Notes: a model not told the origin generated them from the sequence alone. 64,000 nt of DNA from Acidimicrobiia bacterium (GCA_026002935.1 BPGH01000002.1:186001-250000), one strand, 5' to 3'. Numbered from the stretch's first letter, positions 9,556 to 19,192 are shown. Program-made: numbers and translations.

Positions 9556-9901
9556 GCGGGCACCGGCGCCGCCTGCTCCCGCCCCGAGTTCTCGGACCTC
9601 GAGCCCTTCGCGCGCCACGTGGTGCCTCGCGACCGAGCGCGAGCGGTACGCGCGGCGCCTCGCCAGCACGATGGACGAGATGCAGGCGTTCTACGACGCC
9701 TTCTTCCCGCGGGCGCCCGGAGGCGATCGCGTACTGCGACCGGTTCCCGCTCGACGACATGCCCGCCGGACGCGCAGCGACCTGCTGCAGCTCCTCTACT
9801 CGCTGGTCATGGTGTCGTTCCCGGTGGAGGCGTGGCGCCAGCCCCACATCCCCGACTCGGGTGCGGCCTCCCTCGACCTCCTGATCGAGCCGGTCCCGTG
9901 A
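9552..9901 (+). CDS. hypothetical protein following Rieske oxygenase, frameshifted
   Basis: Small protein of about 115 aa, not assigned to a family. Pieces in different frames join as an N-terminal EFSDLEPF block, ERERYARRLASTMDEMQAFYD, and the C-terminal SLVMVSFPVEAWRQPHIPDSG. It is acidic and helical, with no signal peptide or metal motif. Several single-base insertions (near 9560, 9615, 9720, 9765) interrupt it. The ATGA overlap with the Rieske gene and GTGA overlap with the amidohydrolase mean it is translated with them, so an accessory role to the oxygenase is plausible. Confidence 0.5.
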
Positions 9902-11132
9902 GCGGACCGGTCGTCGTCCGGGCGGACCGCTGGGTGGACGTCGACGCCGGCGAGGTGCGCTCACCGGCGGTCGTCGTCGTCGACGGCGACCGGATCGCCG
10001 CGGTGAACCCGCGGGAGGTGCCGGCCACCGGCGACGAGATCGACCTCGGCGACCTCACCCTCCTCCCCGGCCTCATGGACATGGAGCTGAACCTGCTCCT
10101 CGGCGGCCCGAGCGGCGGCAACCCGCGCAGCGACGTGCAGGACGACCCGGCGTTCCGCACGCTGCGCGGAACGCTGAACTGCCGCACGACGCTCCTCGCG
10201 GGGTTCACGACCGTCCGCAACCTCGGCCTGTTCGTCAAGACCGGCGGCTACCTCCTCGACGTCGCCCTCGCGCGCGCGGTCGACAACGGGTGGATCGACG
10301 GCCCGCGCATCGTGCCCGGCCGGCCACGCCATCACGCCCACGGGCGGGCACCTCGACCCGACGATGTTCCAGCGGCTCGGCCCCGGCATCATGCCGCTCA
10401 GCGTCGAGGAGGGCATCGCCGAACGGCGTGCCCGAGGTCCGCAAGGCGGTGCGCTACCAGATCAAGTACGGCGCGCGCGTGATCAAGATCTCCGCGTCGG
10501 GCGGCGTCATGTCGCACAGCGGCGAGGCCGGCGCGCAGCAGTACTCCGACGAGGAGCTCGAGGCGATCGTCGACGAGGCGCACCGCGCCGGCCTCCGCGT
10601 CGCCGCGCACGCCCACGGCGACGCCGGCATCCGCGCGTGCATCCGGGCGGGCGTCGACTGCATCGAGCACGGCTCCCTCGCGAGCGACGACACCATCCGG
10701 ATGATGGTCGAGCACGGCACGTTCCTCGTCCCGACCAGCTACCTCTCCGAAGGGTCTCGACGTGTCCCGCGCCGCGCCGGAGCTGCAGGCGAAGGCCGCC
10801 GAGGTGTTCCCCCGCGCGCGCGCGATGCTCGCCAAGGCCATCGCCGCCGGCGTCAAGATCGCGTGCGGCACCGACGCGCCCGCGATCCCCCACGGCGACA
10901 ACGCCAAGGAGCTGTGGGCGATGGTCGACCGGGGCATGACGCCCATGCAGGCGCTGCGCGCCGCGACGGTGACCAGCGCCGAGCTGATCGGCGTCGACGA
11001 CCGCGGCCGCATCGCCCCGGGCCTGCTCGCCGACCTCGTCGCCGTGCCCGGCGACCCGTCGGAGGACGTCACCGACCACCCAGGACGTCCGGTTCGTCAT
11101 GAAGGGCGGCCGCGTCTACAAGCGCGCCGTGA
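9898..11132 (+). CDS. amidohydrolase-superfamily enzyme with altered first metal motif, frameshifted
   Basis: About 410 aa imidazolonepropionase/prolidase-like hydrolase. Seen: N-terminal beta-sandwich, LLPGLMDMELNLLLGGP, VIKISASGG (candidate carboxylated Lys), AAHAHGD, CIEHGS, and CGTDAPAIPHGDN (metal Asp). The usual HxH after strand 1 is replaced by Glu63-Leu-Asn65 (10084-10092). Four one-base insertions (near 10320, 10425, 10748, 11080) break the frame but leave family-like codons around them. The end is set at the TGA that fits after VYKR and is approximate. The GTG start overlaps the preceding stop. Confidence 0.72.
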
Positions 11133-11186
11133 CCCCGTTCTTCGCGAACGTCGTTCTCCGGTGCCCCGACACTGGTACGGTGCGCC

Positions 11187-11205
11187 GAGTCGAGAGCGAG
11201 GACTC
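11187..11205. promoter_or_regulatory. inverted repeat upstream of tetR, possible autoregulatory operator
   Basis: GAGTC (11187-11191) and GACTC (11201-11205) form 5-bp inverted arms separated by 9 bp, ending 4 bp before the ATG of the TetR gene. The position is right for autoregulation, but the arms are short. Confidence 0.3.
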
Positions 11206-11209
11206 TGAC

Positions 11210-11892
11210 ATGGCGGAAGGCTGGATCCCGACGAGCACGCACGCGGCAACCGGCCTGGCGCGAGCGGGCGGTGGCGCGCAGCCTCAACGCGGCGCGCTCG
11301 CGCGCGGAGCAGCGCGTGCAGCGCTTCCTCGACGCCGCGTTCGCGCTGATCGACGAGAAGGGCTCGACCGAGTTCACGATCCAGGAGGTGATCGACCGGT
11401 CGAAGCAGTCGCTGCGCGGCTTCTACCAGTACTTCGACGGCAAGGACGAGCTGCTGCTCGCCCTGTTCGAGGAGACGATCCGCGAGGCGGTCGACGACCT
11501 GCGCGCCGTCGTCGACGCCGAGTCGGAGCCGGTCGCCCGGCTCCGCGCCTTCGCGATCCGCCTCCACGAGTGGTGCGACCCCTCCGAGTCACCCCGCAAG
11601 CGCGGCGCGCACAACCGCCGCCCGATCATGGACTTCTCGGTGCAGCTCGCCGTCAACCATCCGGCGCGCGTGACCGCCGCGATGGCGCCGATCTCCCGAA
11701 TGACGCGCGAGCTCGTCGAAGCCGCGAGCCGCCGCGAAGGCGATCAAGGTTCGCGACCCGCGCCGTGCGGCCGCGCTCGTCCAGCAGACGGTGATGTACA
11801 GCTGGTTCGGCAACCGCCTGGTCGAGAACCCGAAGCTGCGGCTCACCGCCGAGGAGACGTGGGAGTTCTGCCGGCGCGGTCTCGCCGGCTGA
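11210..11892 (+). CDS. TetR-family transcriptional regulator, two frameshifts
   Basis: About 226 aa. After correcting an extra C near 11250 and another near 11735, the N-terminal DNA-binding region reads RVQRFLDAAFALIDEKGSTE then TIQEVIDRSKQSLRGFYQYF. This is the TetR helix-turn-helix with the usual F-Y-x-Y-F end, followed by GKDELLLALFEETI. The C-terminal ligand domain holds VQQTVMYSWFGNRLVENP, as in regulators of lipid/steroid genes. It follows the amidohydrolase and converges on a second amidohydrolase. It is a candidate for controlling one of the local catabolic operons. Confidence 0.78.
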
Positions 11893-11912
11893 CGACCGCC
11901 GGGCGGGTCCGG

Positions 11913-13140
11913 TCAGGTCCGGTCGAGGTCGAGCATCCGGATCGCGTTGCCGCGCAGCACCTTGTAGCGCTGCTCGTCGGTGAGCGGCGCGGTCATGCGC
12001 TCCACCTCGTCGCGGACGAACGGCCACGTCGTGTCGGTGTGCGGGTAGTCGGTCTCGAAGCACACGTTGTCCTCGCCGACCTCGGCGATCGACGCGACGC
12101 CGTGCACGTCGTTCGTGAAGCAGCCGAAGATCCGACCCCGGTAGTACGTCGACGGCGGCTCGGGGATCGTCTCCTTCGCCCGCGTCCAGTTGGAGTGGTA
12201 CCTCCACGTGTTGTCGGCGCGCTCGAGCGCGTACGGGATCCAGCCGATCTGGCCCTCCGAGTACGCGAGCTTGAGCTCCGGGAACCGGACCAGCACGCCC
12301 GAGAACAGGAAGTCGGCGAGCGACGCCATCGAGTTGTTGAACGAGAGCATGATGTCGGTCGACGGTGGCGCGTCGGGCGAGGCGGCCGGCATCTTCGACG
12401 ACGACCCGATGTGCATGCACAGCACCGTGCGCGTCTCCTCGCACACCGCGAACAGCGGGTCCCAGTACCCGGTGTGGATGCTCGGCAGACCGAGGTGCGT
12501 CGGGATCTCGCTGAAGCAGATCGCGCGGCTCCCCCGCGCCGCGTTCCTCTGCACCTCGGCGACGGCGAGCTCGCACGTCCCACATCGGGACGAGGCACAG
12601 CGGGATCAGGTGCCCGCCGGAATCGCCGCACCACTCGTCGATCATCCAGTCGTTGTACGCGCGCACGCACTCGAGCCCGAGCTCGAGATCGTCCCCTCCA
12701 TGAACGTCTGCCCGCAGAACCGCGGGAACGTCGGGAACGCGAGCGAACCGTCGACACCGCCGAGCCGGAGGTCCTCGACGCGCGCCTTCGGGTCGTAGCA
12801 GCCCGGCCGCATCTCGTCGTAGGTGATCGCACCGATGAACATCTTCGTACGGTCGAATCGCTTCACGTCCCCGTCGGGCGTCGCGTCGAGCGGGATCGCG
12901 ACGTGCCGCTTGTGCACGTAGACGAGACGGTCCTCGTACAGACCAGTAGTCGCCCCACGCGCCGTCCTCGGTCATCTCCTGCTTGTACGACGCGCCCCCG
13001 GCGAGGGAGAAGTCGCCCCAGCGCGCGCGCTCGACGCGTGGTCCCCGCTCGCGCATGCGGGACGGCAGCCGGTCCTGCCACACGTGCGGGGGCTCGACGA
13101 CGTGGTCGTCGACGCTGATGATCGGCGGCAACTCACCCAC
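11913..13140 (-). CDS. amidohydrolase 2 (ACMSD/TIM-barrel) family protein, frameshifted
   Basis: About 409 aa. The GTG start at 13140 follows AAGGAG and reads VGELPPIISVDDHVVEPPHV, with the D-x-H motif of amidohydrolase-2 proteins. Later blocks: ETRTVLCMHIGSSSKMP, LAYSEGQIGWIPYALERAD, CFETDYPHTDTTWP (metal Asp/His) and VLRGNAIRMLDLD. One-base changes lie near 12945 (insertion), 12700 (deletion) and 12565 (insertion). This subfamily is common in actinobacteria beside SnoaL-like genes and lipid-degradation genes. The reaction is a decarboxylation or hydrolysis of unknown substrate. It is encoded 11 nt after the SnoaL-like gene. Confidence 0.75.
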
Positions 13141-13151
13141 GGTTCGCTCCT

Positions 13152-13591
13152 TCACTCCGCCTCGGCGAGCGGATCGTGCTGCCTGCCCGAGTCGAAGCCG
13201 CCGTGCTTGCGCATGAACGTGGTGGACCGCTTCCGGATGCGCCAACCGTCGCGGGTCCGCACGTACTCGTCGTCGTACCAACCGAGCCGCATGGCGTGCG
13301 TCTGCTGGTCGACGAAGACGAAGTGCTGGACGCCGGTCGCGGCGGTCGCCGTCGATCTCGACGACCGGCATGTTCCCGATGAACTGGCCGCGCGGCGCCG
13401 CCGCGAGCAACGCCGGGAAGCGATCGAGCGAGTACGGCGTGCCGAAGGCGCGGTACTCGGCGTCGGGCGTGAAGACGTCGAGCCACCGGTCCTGCACGAA
13501 GCGGCTCGTGTACGACATGTACCTCGCGCACAGCGCGTGGATCTCGACGAGGTCGGCGACGCTCGGCGGCCCGTCCGTCGTCCGCCACCAC
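13152..13591 (-). CDS. SnoaL-like/NTF2-fold protein, frameshifted
   Basis: About 145 aa with an SnoaL-like domain: VADLVEIHALCARYMSYTSR, DVFTPDAEYRAFG, QTHAMRLGWYDDEYVRTRDG, and a basic end RIRKRSTTFMRKHGGF. A one-base change near 13350 separates the two halves and a further change near the N-terminus leaves the start uncertain (GTG at 13591 is a candidate). These NTF2-fold proteins act as isomerases, hydrolases or non-catalytic partners. Pairing with the amidohydrolase downstream suggests one pathway. Confidence 0.65.
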
Positions 13592-13682
13592 TCCCCCCGG
13601 AAGCGACGTAATCCGATCTCGAGAACGACGTTACCACCCGGGAGGGCGGGCGCACACCGGGCGGGACCGGGTCGCGGCCCGG

Positions 13683-14441
13683 CTACTTCGGGGCGAACCG
13701 CTGGCCCGCGTCCAGCCGGATCGTGGTGCCGTTGAGCATCGGGTTCTCCACGATCGCCACCGCGAGGCGCGCGTACTCCTCCGGGCGGCCCATGCGCTTG
13801 GGGAACGCGGCGTCGCGCACGAGACCCGCCGCCATCTCGTCGGGGATCAGCGCGGTGATCCCCGTGTGGAACAGGCTCGGCGCGATCGCCACGACGCGGA
13901 TCCCCAGGCTCCCGAGGTCGCGCGCCATCGTCAGGGTCATGCCGGCGATGCCGGCCTTGGCCGCCGTGTACGCGACCTGGCCGATCTGGCCCTCGAACGC
14001 CGCGATCGACGCCGTGTCGATGATGACGCCGCGCTCGCCGTCCTCGGGCTCGTTCCCCGACATGTGGAACGCCTGGAGACGGTTGAGGTTGAACGTCGCG
14101 ACGAGGTTCAGCTCCACGACCCGGCGGAACTCCGCGAGCGGGTGCGGACCGTTCTTCGTGAGCGTGCGCATGGCCGTGCCGCCGCCCGCGGTGTTGACGG
14201 CGATGTGCAGGCCACCGAGTCGCGACACCGCCGCGTCGAGCGCGCGCTCGACGCCCTCGTCGTCGGTGACGTCGACGGGCTCGAAGACCCCGCCGAGCGA
14301 CGCCGCGACCTCCGCACCCGCCGACGTCGGCAGGTCGAGGATCGCGACCGATGCCCCTCGCTGCACCAGCAGCTCCGCCGACGCCCGGGCCATCCCGGAC
14401 GCGCCGCCCACGACGACCGCCTTCTTGCCCGCGATCTCCAC
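13683..14441 (-). CDS. SDR, 3-hydroxyacyl-CoA dehydrogenase type II (HSD10-like)
   Basis: 252 aa intact SDR. The cofactor loop is VVVGGASGMARASAEL, and Asp after strand 2 (ILDLP) indicates NAD. The active site is IIDTASIAAFEGQIGQVAYT followed by AAKAG (Ser, Tyr, Lys). FEGQIGQ-x-A-Y-x-A-x-KAG is a hallmark of type II 3-hydroxyacyl-CoA dehydrogenases, which oxidise short- and branched-chain 3-hydroxyacyl-CoA and hydroxysteroids. Such a step fits the acyl-CoA dehydrogenases and thiolase in this window. ATG start, stop TAG. Confidence 0.85.
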   Translation of the reverse strand: MEIAGKKAVVVGGASGMARASAELLVQRGASVAILDLPTSAGAEVAASLGGVFEPVDVTDDEGVERALDAAVSRLGGLHIAVNTAGGGTAMRTLTKNGPHPLAEFRRVVELNLVATFNLNRLQAFHMSGNEPEDGERGVIIDTASIAAFEGQIGQVAYTAAKAGIAGMTLTMARDLGSLGIRVVAIAPSLFHTGITALIPDEMAAGLVRDAAFPKRMGRPEEYARLAVAIVENPMLNGTTIRLDAGQRFAPK

Positions 14442-14511
14442 GTCACCCTCCGTGCTCCCGGCGGGGTGACACTACCGACGCGGCCCGCCGGCGGGCACGC
14501 CGGGCGGCGGC

Positions 14512-14908
14512 TCAGTGGTCGTGCTCGTCGGCCTCGGCGTCGGCCTTCGTCGCGTGCACGGTCCCGTCGGGGTGCTCGGGCGGCGAGTACAGGGAGTACA
14601 GCTTCAGGTCCTCGTCGCCGGTGTTGACGACGTTGTGCCAGGTGCCGGCGGGGATGATGATCGCCCAGTCGTCCTCGACCTCGTGCTTCTCGTCGACGCG
14701 GTCCTCCTGCGCGCCGAGCTCCAGGCGGCCGCGACCCGACTCGATCCGGATGAACTGGTCGAGGTGCGGAGTGCCGCTCCCACCCGATGTCCTCACCCGG
14801 CCGGATCCGCATCAGCGTGAGCTGGGTGTGCGTCCCCGTGAACACGACGGTCCGGAAGTTCGTGTTCCCGAGCGTCAGGGCTTCGATGTCACCGACCCAA
14901 CCGAGCAT
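14512..14908 (-). CDS. cupin-domain protein, one frameshift
   Basis: About 131 aa small cupin. The ATG at 14908 follows GGAGAGG. The first half is MLGWVGDIEALTLGNTNFRT and LMRIRPGEDIGWE. After one inserted base near 14780, the second half continues HLDQFIRIESGRGRLELG and DWAIIIPAGTWHNVVNTGD, with the cupin metal-site pattern H...E...H. Sugar/auxin-binding-type cupins of this length are often annotated as mannose-6-phosphate isomerase-like. Function unknown. It ends with a His/Asp-rich tail. Confidence 0.72.
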
Positions 14909-15065
14909 CCGATCCTCTCCTCGTCCGGCCCCGCGTGCGGAGCCCCGCGACCGGTCCAACCACCTCCGACGCGGCGATTCTTCCCGTGCCCGCGCCCTGG
15001 TACACCCGCGCACCGCCCGCGCGTCACGCGTGCGGGTCCGCCCGGGGACCGGTAGCGTCCGGCGG

Positions 15066-16445
15066 GTGCCCCTCGCACCCACCCGGGCGACGCGGCTGGT
15101 CGTGGTCGCGGCCGTCGTGGCGCTGTTCGCCTCCGCCTGCTGGACGTCCTACGGCGCCGATTGGTCCAACTCCCGCACCGCCCCGTACGAGTCGGCGATC
15201 TCGGTGCGGACCGCCCCGGCGCTGCGCGAGCTGTGGCGGGTCCCCGGGACGGTGGGGTCGACGAGCACGCCGGCGGTCGCGGGCGACAGCGTCTACTTCG
15301 GCGCGTGGGACGGGACGGTGCGCGCCGTGTCGGCGGCCGACGGCTCGCCGCGCTGGACCCGTGACGTCGGTGCGATCGTGGACGCGTCGCCGCTCGTGTT
15401 CCGCGAGAAGGTCTACGTCGGCGACGCGGCGGGCAACCTCCACGCGCTCGACCGGGCCACCGGCGCGCCGCGCTGGACGCGCGAGCTCGATCCGCACCCC
15501 GACACCCGCATCTTCTCCTCCCCGGTGGGTGTCGACGACCTCGTGATCGTCGGCGTCGCGTCGATCGAGCTCGCGTTCGTCAAGCCCGACTACACGTTCC
15601 GCGGGAGCATCGTCGCCCTCGACGCCGAGACGGGCGCGTTGCGCTGGCGTGTGTACACGACGAGCGACACGGCGGCCTCGGGCGCAGGGGTGTCCGTCTG
15701 GTCGTCGGCCGCGATCGACCGGTCGCGCCGGACCCTCTACATCGGCACGGGCAACACCTACGAACACCCGGCCGCGCCGTGGAGCGACGCGCTGATGGCG
15801 ATCGACTACCGCACGGGCGCGGTGCGCTGGGTGCGCCAGTTCACGGCCGGCGACGTGTACGTGATCTTCCGGCCGCCGCCCCAGGGGCCCGACGCCGACA
15901 TCGGGGCGTCGCCGAACCTGTTCCGCATCGGCGACCGCGACGTCGTCGGGGTCGGCGACAAGGCCGGTGTCTACGCCGTCCTCGACCGCGACACCGGCGA
16001 GACCGTGTGGGCCCGGCAGCTCCCGACGGGGAGCCACCTCGGCGGCATCATGACGACCGCCGCGTACCACGACGGGCGGATCTACGTGTCCTCGAACCGG
16101 TGGGCCGACCACGTCGACTTCCACGACCCCGGCAACGTGTCCACGACGTATGCGCTCGACGCCGCGACCGGCGCGATCGTCTGGCAGACCGATCTCCCCT
16201 CGGCAACGTTCGGCGCGCTCACCTACGCGAACGGCGTCGTGTTCCAGCCGACGATCACCGGAACGGTGTACGCGTTCGACGCCGCCGACGGCTCGGTCCT
16301 GTGGAGCGCGCGCCCGGGCGCGGACCTCGGGGGCGGCGTGTCCGTCGCGGGCGGGAAGGTGTTCGTGCCCTACGGGTTCTGGTTCTTCGCCGCGCCGCCC
16401 AACCCGTCCGGCGGCCTCGTCGCGTACGCACCCGACCCGGCCTGA
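15066..16445 (+). CDS. PQQ-type beta-propeller repeat protein, probable lipoprotein
   Basis: 459 aa, intact. The N-terminus has an Arg-flanked hydrophobic segment (RLVVVAAVVALFASAC) ending in a lipobox-like ASAC, so the protein is probably exported and lipid-anchored. The body is repeated quinoprotein blades (SVYFGAWDGTVRAVSAADGS, KVYVGDAAGNLHALDRATG, ALDAATGAIVWQTD), each with the D-x-x-T/D-G-x-x-x-W pattern. It resembles soluble alcohol/polyvinyl-alcohol dehydrogenase-like propellers but lacks a recognisable heme CxxCH. It could therefore be a PQQ dehydrogenase or a non-catalytic BamB-like propeller. The GTG start is chosen because it places the signal segment at the N-terminus. Confidence 0.75.
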   Translation: MPLAPTRATRLVVVAAVVALFASACWTSYGADWSNSRTAPYESAISVRTAPALRELWRVPGTVGSTSTPAVAGDSVYFGAWDGTVRAVSAADGSPRWTRDVGAIVDASPLVFREKVYVGDAAGNLHALDRATGAPRWTRELDPHPDTRIFSSPVGVDDLVIVGVASIELAFVKPDYTFRGSIVALDAETGALRWRVYTTSDTAASGAGVSVWSSAAIDRSRRTLYIGTGNTYEHPAAPWSDALMAIDYRTGAVRWVRQFTAGDVYVIFRPPPQGPDADIGASPNLFRIGDRDVVGVGDKAGVYAVLDRDTGETVWARQLPTGSHLGGIMTTAAYHDGRIYVSSNRWADHVDFHDPGNVSTTYALDAATGAIVWQTDLPSATFGALTYANGVVFQPTITGTVYAFDAADGSVLWSARPGADLGGGVSVAGGKVFVPYGFWFFAAPPNPSGGLVAYAPDPA

Positions 16446-16508
16446 CCGGCCCGGCCGCGGCCGGCAGCCCGCGATGACGGGGCGCGACGGGCCGCGCGGT
16501 GCCGCGCG

Positions 16509-17486
16509 TCAGAGCCAGCCGCTGCGGCGGAACGCGCGGTACAGCGCCGCGCACACGGTGGCGGTGAACGCGAGCACCGCGGGGTAGCCCCACGGCTGGT
16601 CGAGCTCGGGCATGTGCTCGAAGTTCATGCCGTAGATGCCCGCGATCATCGTCGGGACCGCCGCGATCGCGACCCATGCCGAGATCTTGCGCATGTCCTC
16701 GTTCTGGCGGACGCTCACGCGCGTGAGGTTCGCCTGGAGCGCGCTGGTGAGCAGCTCGCTGAACGTCGCGACCTGTTGCACGACCCGCTCCACGTGGTCG
16801 TGGACGTCCCGGAAGTAGTGCCGCACCGCGGGGGCGACCGCGGGCAGCTCCTGCGCCGCCAGCGTCTCCAGCGGGCCGAGCAGCGGGACGGTCGCCTGCT
16901 GCATCTCGAGCACCTCGCGCTTGAGCTTGTAGATCCGCTCGACCGGGTTCGAGCGGTCGGAGTCGTCCGAGAAGACCTGCAGCTCGACCTCGCGGATGTC
17001 GTCGTCGAGACCGTCGATCACCGGCTGGTAGTCGTCGACGACCCGGTCGACCACCCCGTGCAGCACCGCACCGGGGCCCGCGCGCAGGAGGTCGGGGCGT
17101 TCCTCGAGGCCGTGGCGCGTGCCCGACAGGGCGCTCGCGGCGCCGTGGCGGACCACGATCGCGAACCGCTCACCGACGAACACCTGGATCTCGCCGAACT
17201 CGACGGTCTCGGTGTCCTCCAGGTAGCGGGCGGTCTTCAGGACCACGAACAGCGAGTCCCCGTAGACCTCCAGCTTCGGGCGCTGGTGCGCCTTCACCGC
17301 GTCCTCGACCGCCAGCTCGTGCAGCCCGAACTCTCCTGCGACGGTCGCGATCTCCTCCGCGGTCGGCTCGTACAGGCCGAGCCAGACGAACGCCCCCGGC
17401 GCGTCGCAGCCCCGGGCCGCCTCGGCGGGCGTCAGGTCGCCCTCGTGGCGGCGGCCCTCCCGGTACAGGGCACAGTCGACGATCAC
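16509..17486 (-). CDS. corA: CorA-family Mg2+/Co2+ transporter
   Basis: 325 aa membrane channel. The cytoplasmic N-domain (VIVDCALYREGRRHEGDLTP to about residue 230) is followed by the long stalk helix. Two C-terminal membrane segments carry the signature GMN in AGIYGMNFEHMPEL. The GTG at 17486 gives family-length protein; longer frames are unsupported. It pentamerises and passes divalent cations. It sits alone on the minus strand, downstream of the GAF-ANTAR gene with a 64-nt gap. Confidence 0.9.
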   Translation of the reverse strand: MIVDCALYREGRRHEGDLTPAEAARGCDAPGAFVWLGLYEPTAEEIATVAGEFGLHELAVEDAVKAHQRPKLEVYGDSLFVVLKTARYLEDTETVEFGEIQVFVGERFAIVVRHGAASALSGTRHGLEERPDLLRAGPGAVLHGVVDRVVDDYQPVIDGLDDDIREVELQVFSDDSDRSNPVERIYKLKREVLEMQQATVPLLGPLETLAAQELPAVAPAVRHYFRDVHDHVERVVQQVATFSELLTSALQANLTRVSVRQNEDMRKISAWVAIAAVPTMIAGIYGMNFEHMPELDQPWGYPAVLAFTATVCAALYRAFRRSGWL

Positions 17487-17550
17487 GGCACGATCATCGC
17501 GGACCCGGCGCGGGCACACCGGGACCGTCCGGTCCGGCCACCACGCGGGG

Positions 17551-18270
17551 TCAGCGCGACGTGTCCACCCGCGGCGAGACGGCCGCGATGACCTCACGGG
17601 CGACGTCGACGACCTTGCGTCGGGTCGCGCGGCTCTCGGCGCGCAGGCGGTTGAACGCCCCGACGGCGTCGAGGTGCTCGCGGTGCATCACGATCCCGAC
17701 CGCGCGCTCGATCGTCACCCGGTTGTCGAGCGCGTGCTGCAACTGGTCGATCACCGCGGCGCGCTGCTCGGACAGCAGCGCCGTGGCGACGACGATCTCG
17801 ATCAGCGCGTCGAACGCCTGGAGCGCCTCGACCTCCGTCTCGTCCCAGTCACGGGGCGCGTCGGAGTACGCGTTGATCGAGCCGATGCTCGACCCGCCGA
17901 CGCGCACCGGAACGCCCAGCACGGCCCGCACCCCGTGGGGGACGACGGTCGGCGCGATCGCCCCGTACCGGGGATCGGTCGCGACGTCGCGCACGCGCAC
18001 CACAGAGTCGAGCAGCACGGCGTCGATGCACGGCCCGATCCCCGCCTGCTCCTGCGCGACCTCGAGCACCCGCCCCGTCTCGTCGGAGGACGCGACGTAG
18101 CGCAGCACCTGGTTCTCGTCGAGGAGCAGCAGCCCGGTACCCGTGACACCGAACACCGACTGCGCCGCGTCGACGATCCGGCCGAGCGCCACCTCCACCG
18201 GCGACGCGGAGGAATCGAGCTCCTTCAGCCCCGCGAGCGCCTTCGCGAGCACCCCGGCCTCGATCGGCAT
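17551..18270 (-). CDS. GAF-ANTAR transcription antitermination regulator
   Basis: 239 aa. The N-terminal GAF sensor (residues about 20-165, with GTGLLLLDENQVLRYVASSD and VPHGVRAVLGVPVRVGG) is followed by a C-terminal ANTAR RNA-binding domain (QLQHALDNRVTIERAVGIVM). ANTAR proteins bind paired hexanucleotide-loop hairpins and prevent transcription termination. The ATG at 18270 follows GAGGAGGGG; a GTG directly before it overlaps the STAS stop, so the two proteins are translationally coupled and may act in one signalling pathway. Confidence 0.85.
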   Translation of the reverse strand: MPIEAGVLAKALAGLKELDSSASPVEVALGRIVDAAQSVFGVTGTGLLLLDENQVLRYVASSDETGRVLEVAQEQAGIGPCIDAVLLDSVVRVRDVATDPRYGAIAPTVVPHGVRAVLGVPVRVGGSSIGSINAYSDAPRDWDETEVEALQAFDALIEIVVATALLSEQRAAVIDQLQHALDNRVTIERAVGIVMHREHLDAVGAFNRLRAESRATRRKVVDVAREVIAAVSPRVDTSR

Positions 18271-18689
18271 CACCCCTCCTCGTCCCGCGCGCGCGCCTGC
18301 GGCCCGTGCCGGCTCCCTCCTCGGGCCGCGTCACCCCCCGGCGGCCGCGGGCCCTCGACGAGTGCGACACGGTCGAGCCCCACGAGCTCGGCGACCTTGC
18401 GTACCACACGCGACGCGCCGCGCAGCACCAGGCCCCCTCCCCGCCCGCGCAGCACCCCGGCGAGGTCGCACCACGAGCGCACCGCGCCCGCGTCCACGAA
18501 GGTCAGCCGCGAGACGTCGAGCACGAGCTCCACCGCCTCACCGCGCCCGGCGGGCCCGAGGACCGCCTGCATCGCCGGCCGGGTCGCGAGGTCGAGCTCG
18601 CCCGCGAGCACGACGACCCACCGGCGGCCGGTCGCGACGACCGTCGCCGAGAACGGCGCGAAGTCGTGGGTGCCGCCGTCTTCCGCCAC
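18270..18689 (-). CDS. STAS-domain protein (anti-sigma antagonist-like) lacking the phosphorylatable Ser
   Basis: 139 aa. A single STAS domain with VVVLAGELDLATRPAM and the core LVLDVSRLTFVDAGAVR, then a disordered Arg/Gly tail. In classical anti-sigma antagonists the core reads D-S-S/T-G, where the Ser/Thr is phosphorylated by the anti-sigma kinase. Here the residues are Asp66-Ala67-Gly68-Ala69, so the switch residue is missing. It may be a constitutive or non-canonical partner. It overlaps the downstream GAF-ANTAR gene. Confidence 0.8.
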   Translation of the reverse strand: MAEDGGTHDFAPFSATVVATGRRWVVVLAGELDLATRPAMQAVLGPAGRGEAVELVLDVSRLTFVDAGAVRSWCDLAGVLRGRGGGLVLRGASRVVRKVAELVGLDRVALVEGPRPPGGDAARGGSRHGPQARARDEEG

Positions 18690-18881
18690 GTTTGGACCTC
18701 CGGAGCCTGGTCGATGCGTGTGCAGGCCCGCGGGGTCAGGGCGGGTGGACCGGGCAGACTAGCGGACCGTGCAGGAGCGTGAGCCCCGCGCGGTCACCGG
18801 CGCGGAGCCGGTCGCGGCGAGGAGCGGCCCGGGGCCCGGCGACGCGGGCGTACGCCGGGTCCGGGTGCACGGCGGACGACG

Positions 18882-19115
18882 ATGACGGGGAACGTGTGCA
18901 GATCCGTCGACGAGTACGTCGCGTCCCACCCGGAGAACGTTCGGCGCGTCCTTCGGGAGGTTCGGCACACGAAACAGAAGGCGGCTCCCGAGGCGGTCGG
19001 GACCGTCGGTCACGGCTTCCCGACCCTCGACCATCGGGGCGGGCGCCTCGTTCGTTCCGCCGCGTTCGAGGGCCACGTGGGGTTCGGCGCTCCGTTCGGG
19101 CTGCACGCCCGGTGA
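18882..19115 (+). pseudogene. DUF1801/YdhG-like remnant
   Basis: A 77-codon frame whose first part (RSVDEYVASHPENVRRVLRE and KAAPEAVGTVGHGFPTLDH) follows the N-terminal half of DUF1801 proteins (normally about 115-120 aa). The C-terminal half is missing, and the frame ends after FGAPFGLHAR. The stretch 18690-19192 holds no other gene that I can support. Either a real truncation or unresolved indels. DUF1801 proteins are small soluble proteins, sometimes called iron chaperone-like. Confidence 0.45.
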
Positions 19116-19192
19116 CCGCGGACGGCGACGCCGCGATCCCCTGCGCCGGGATCGAGGGGACGCCGCCGGCCTCATGCCCCGGGTGACGCCGC

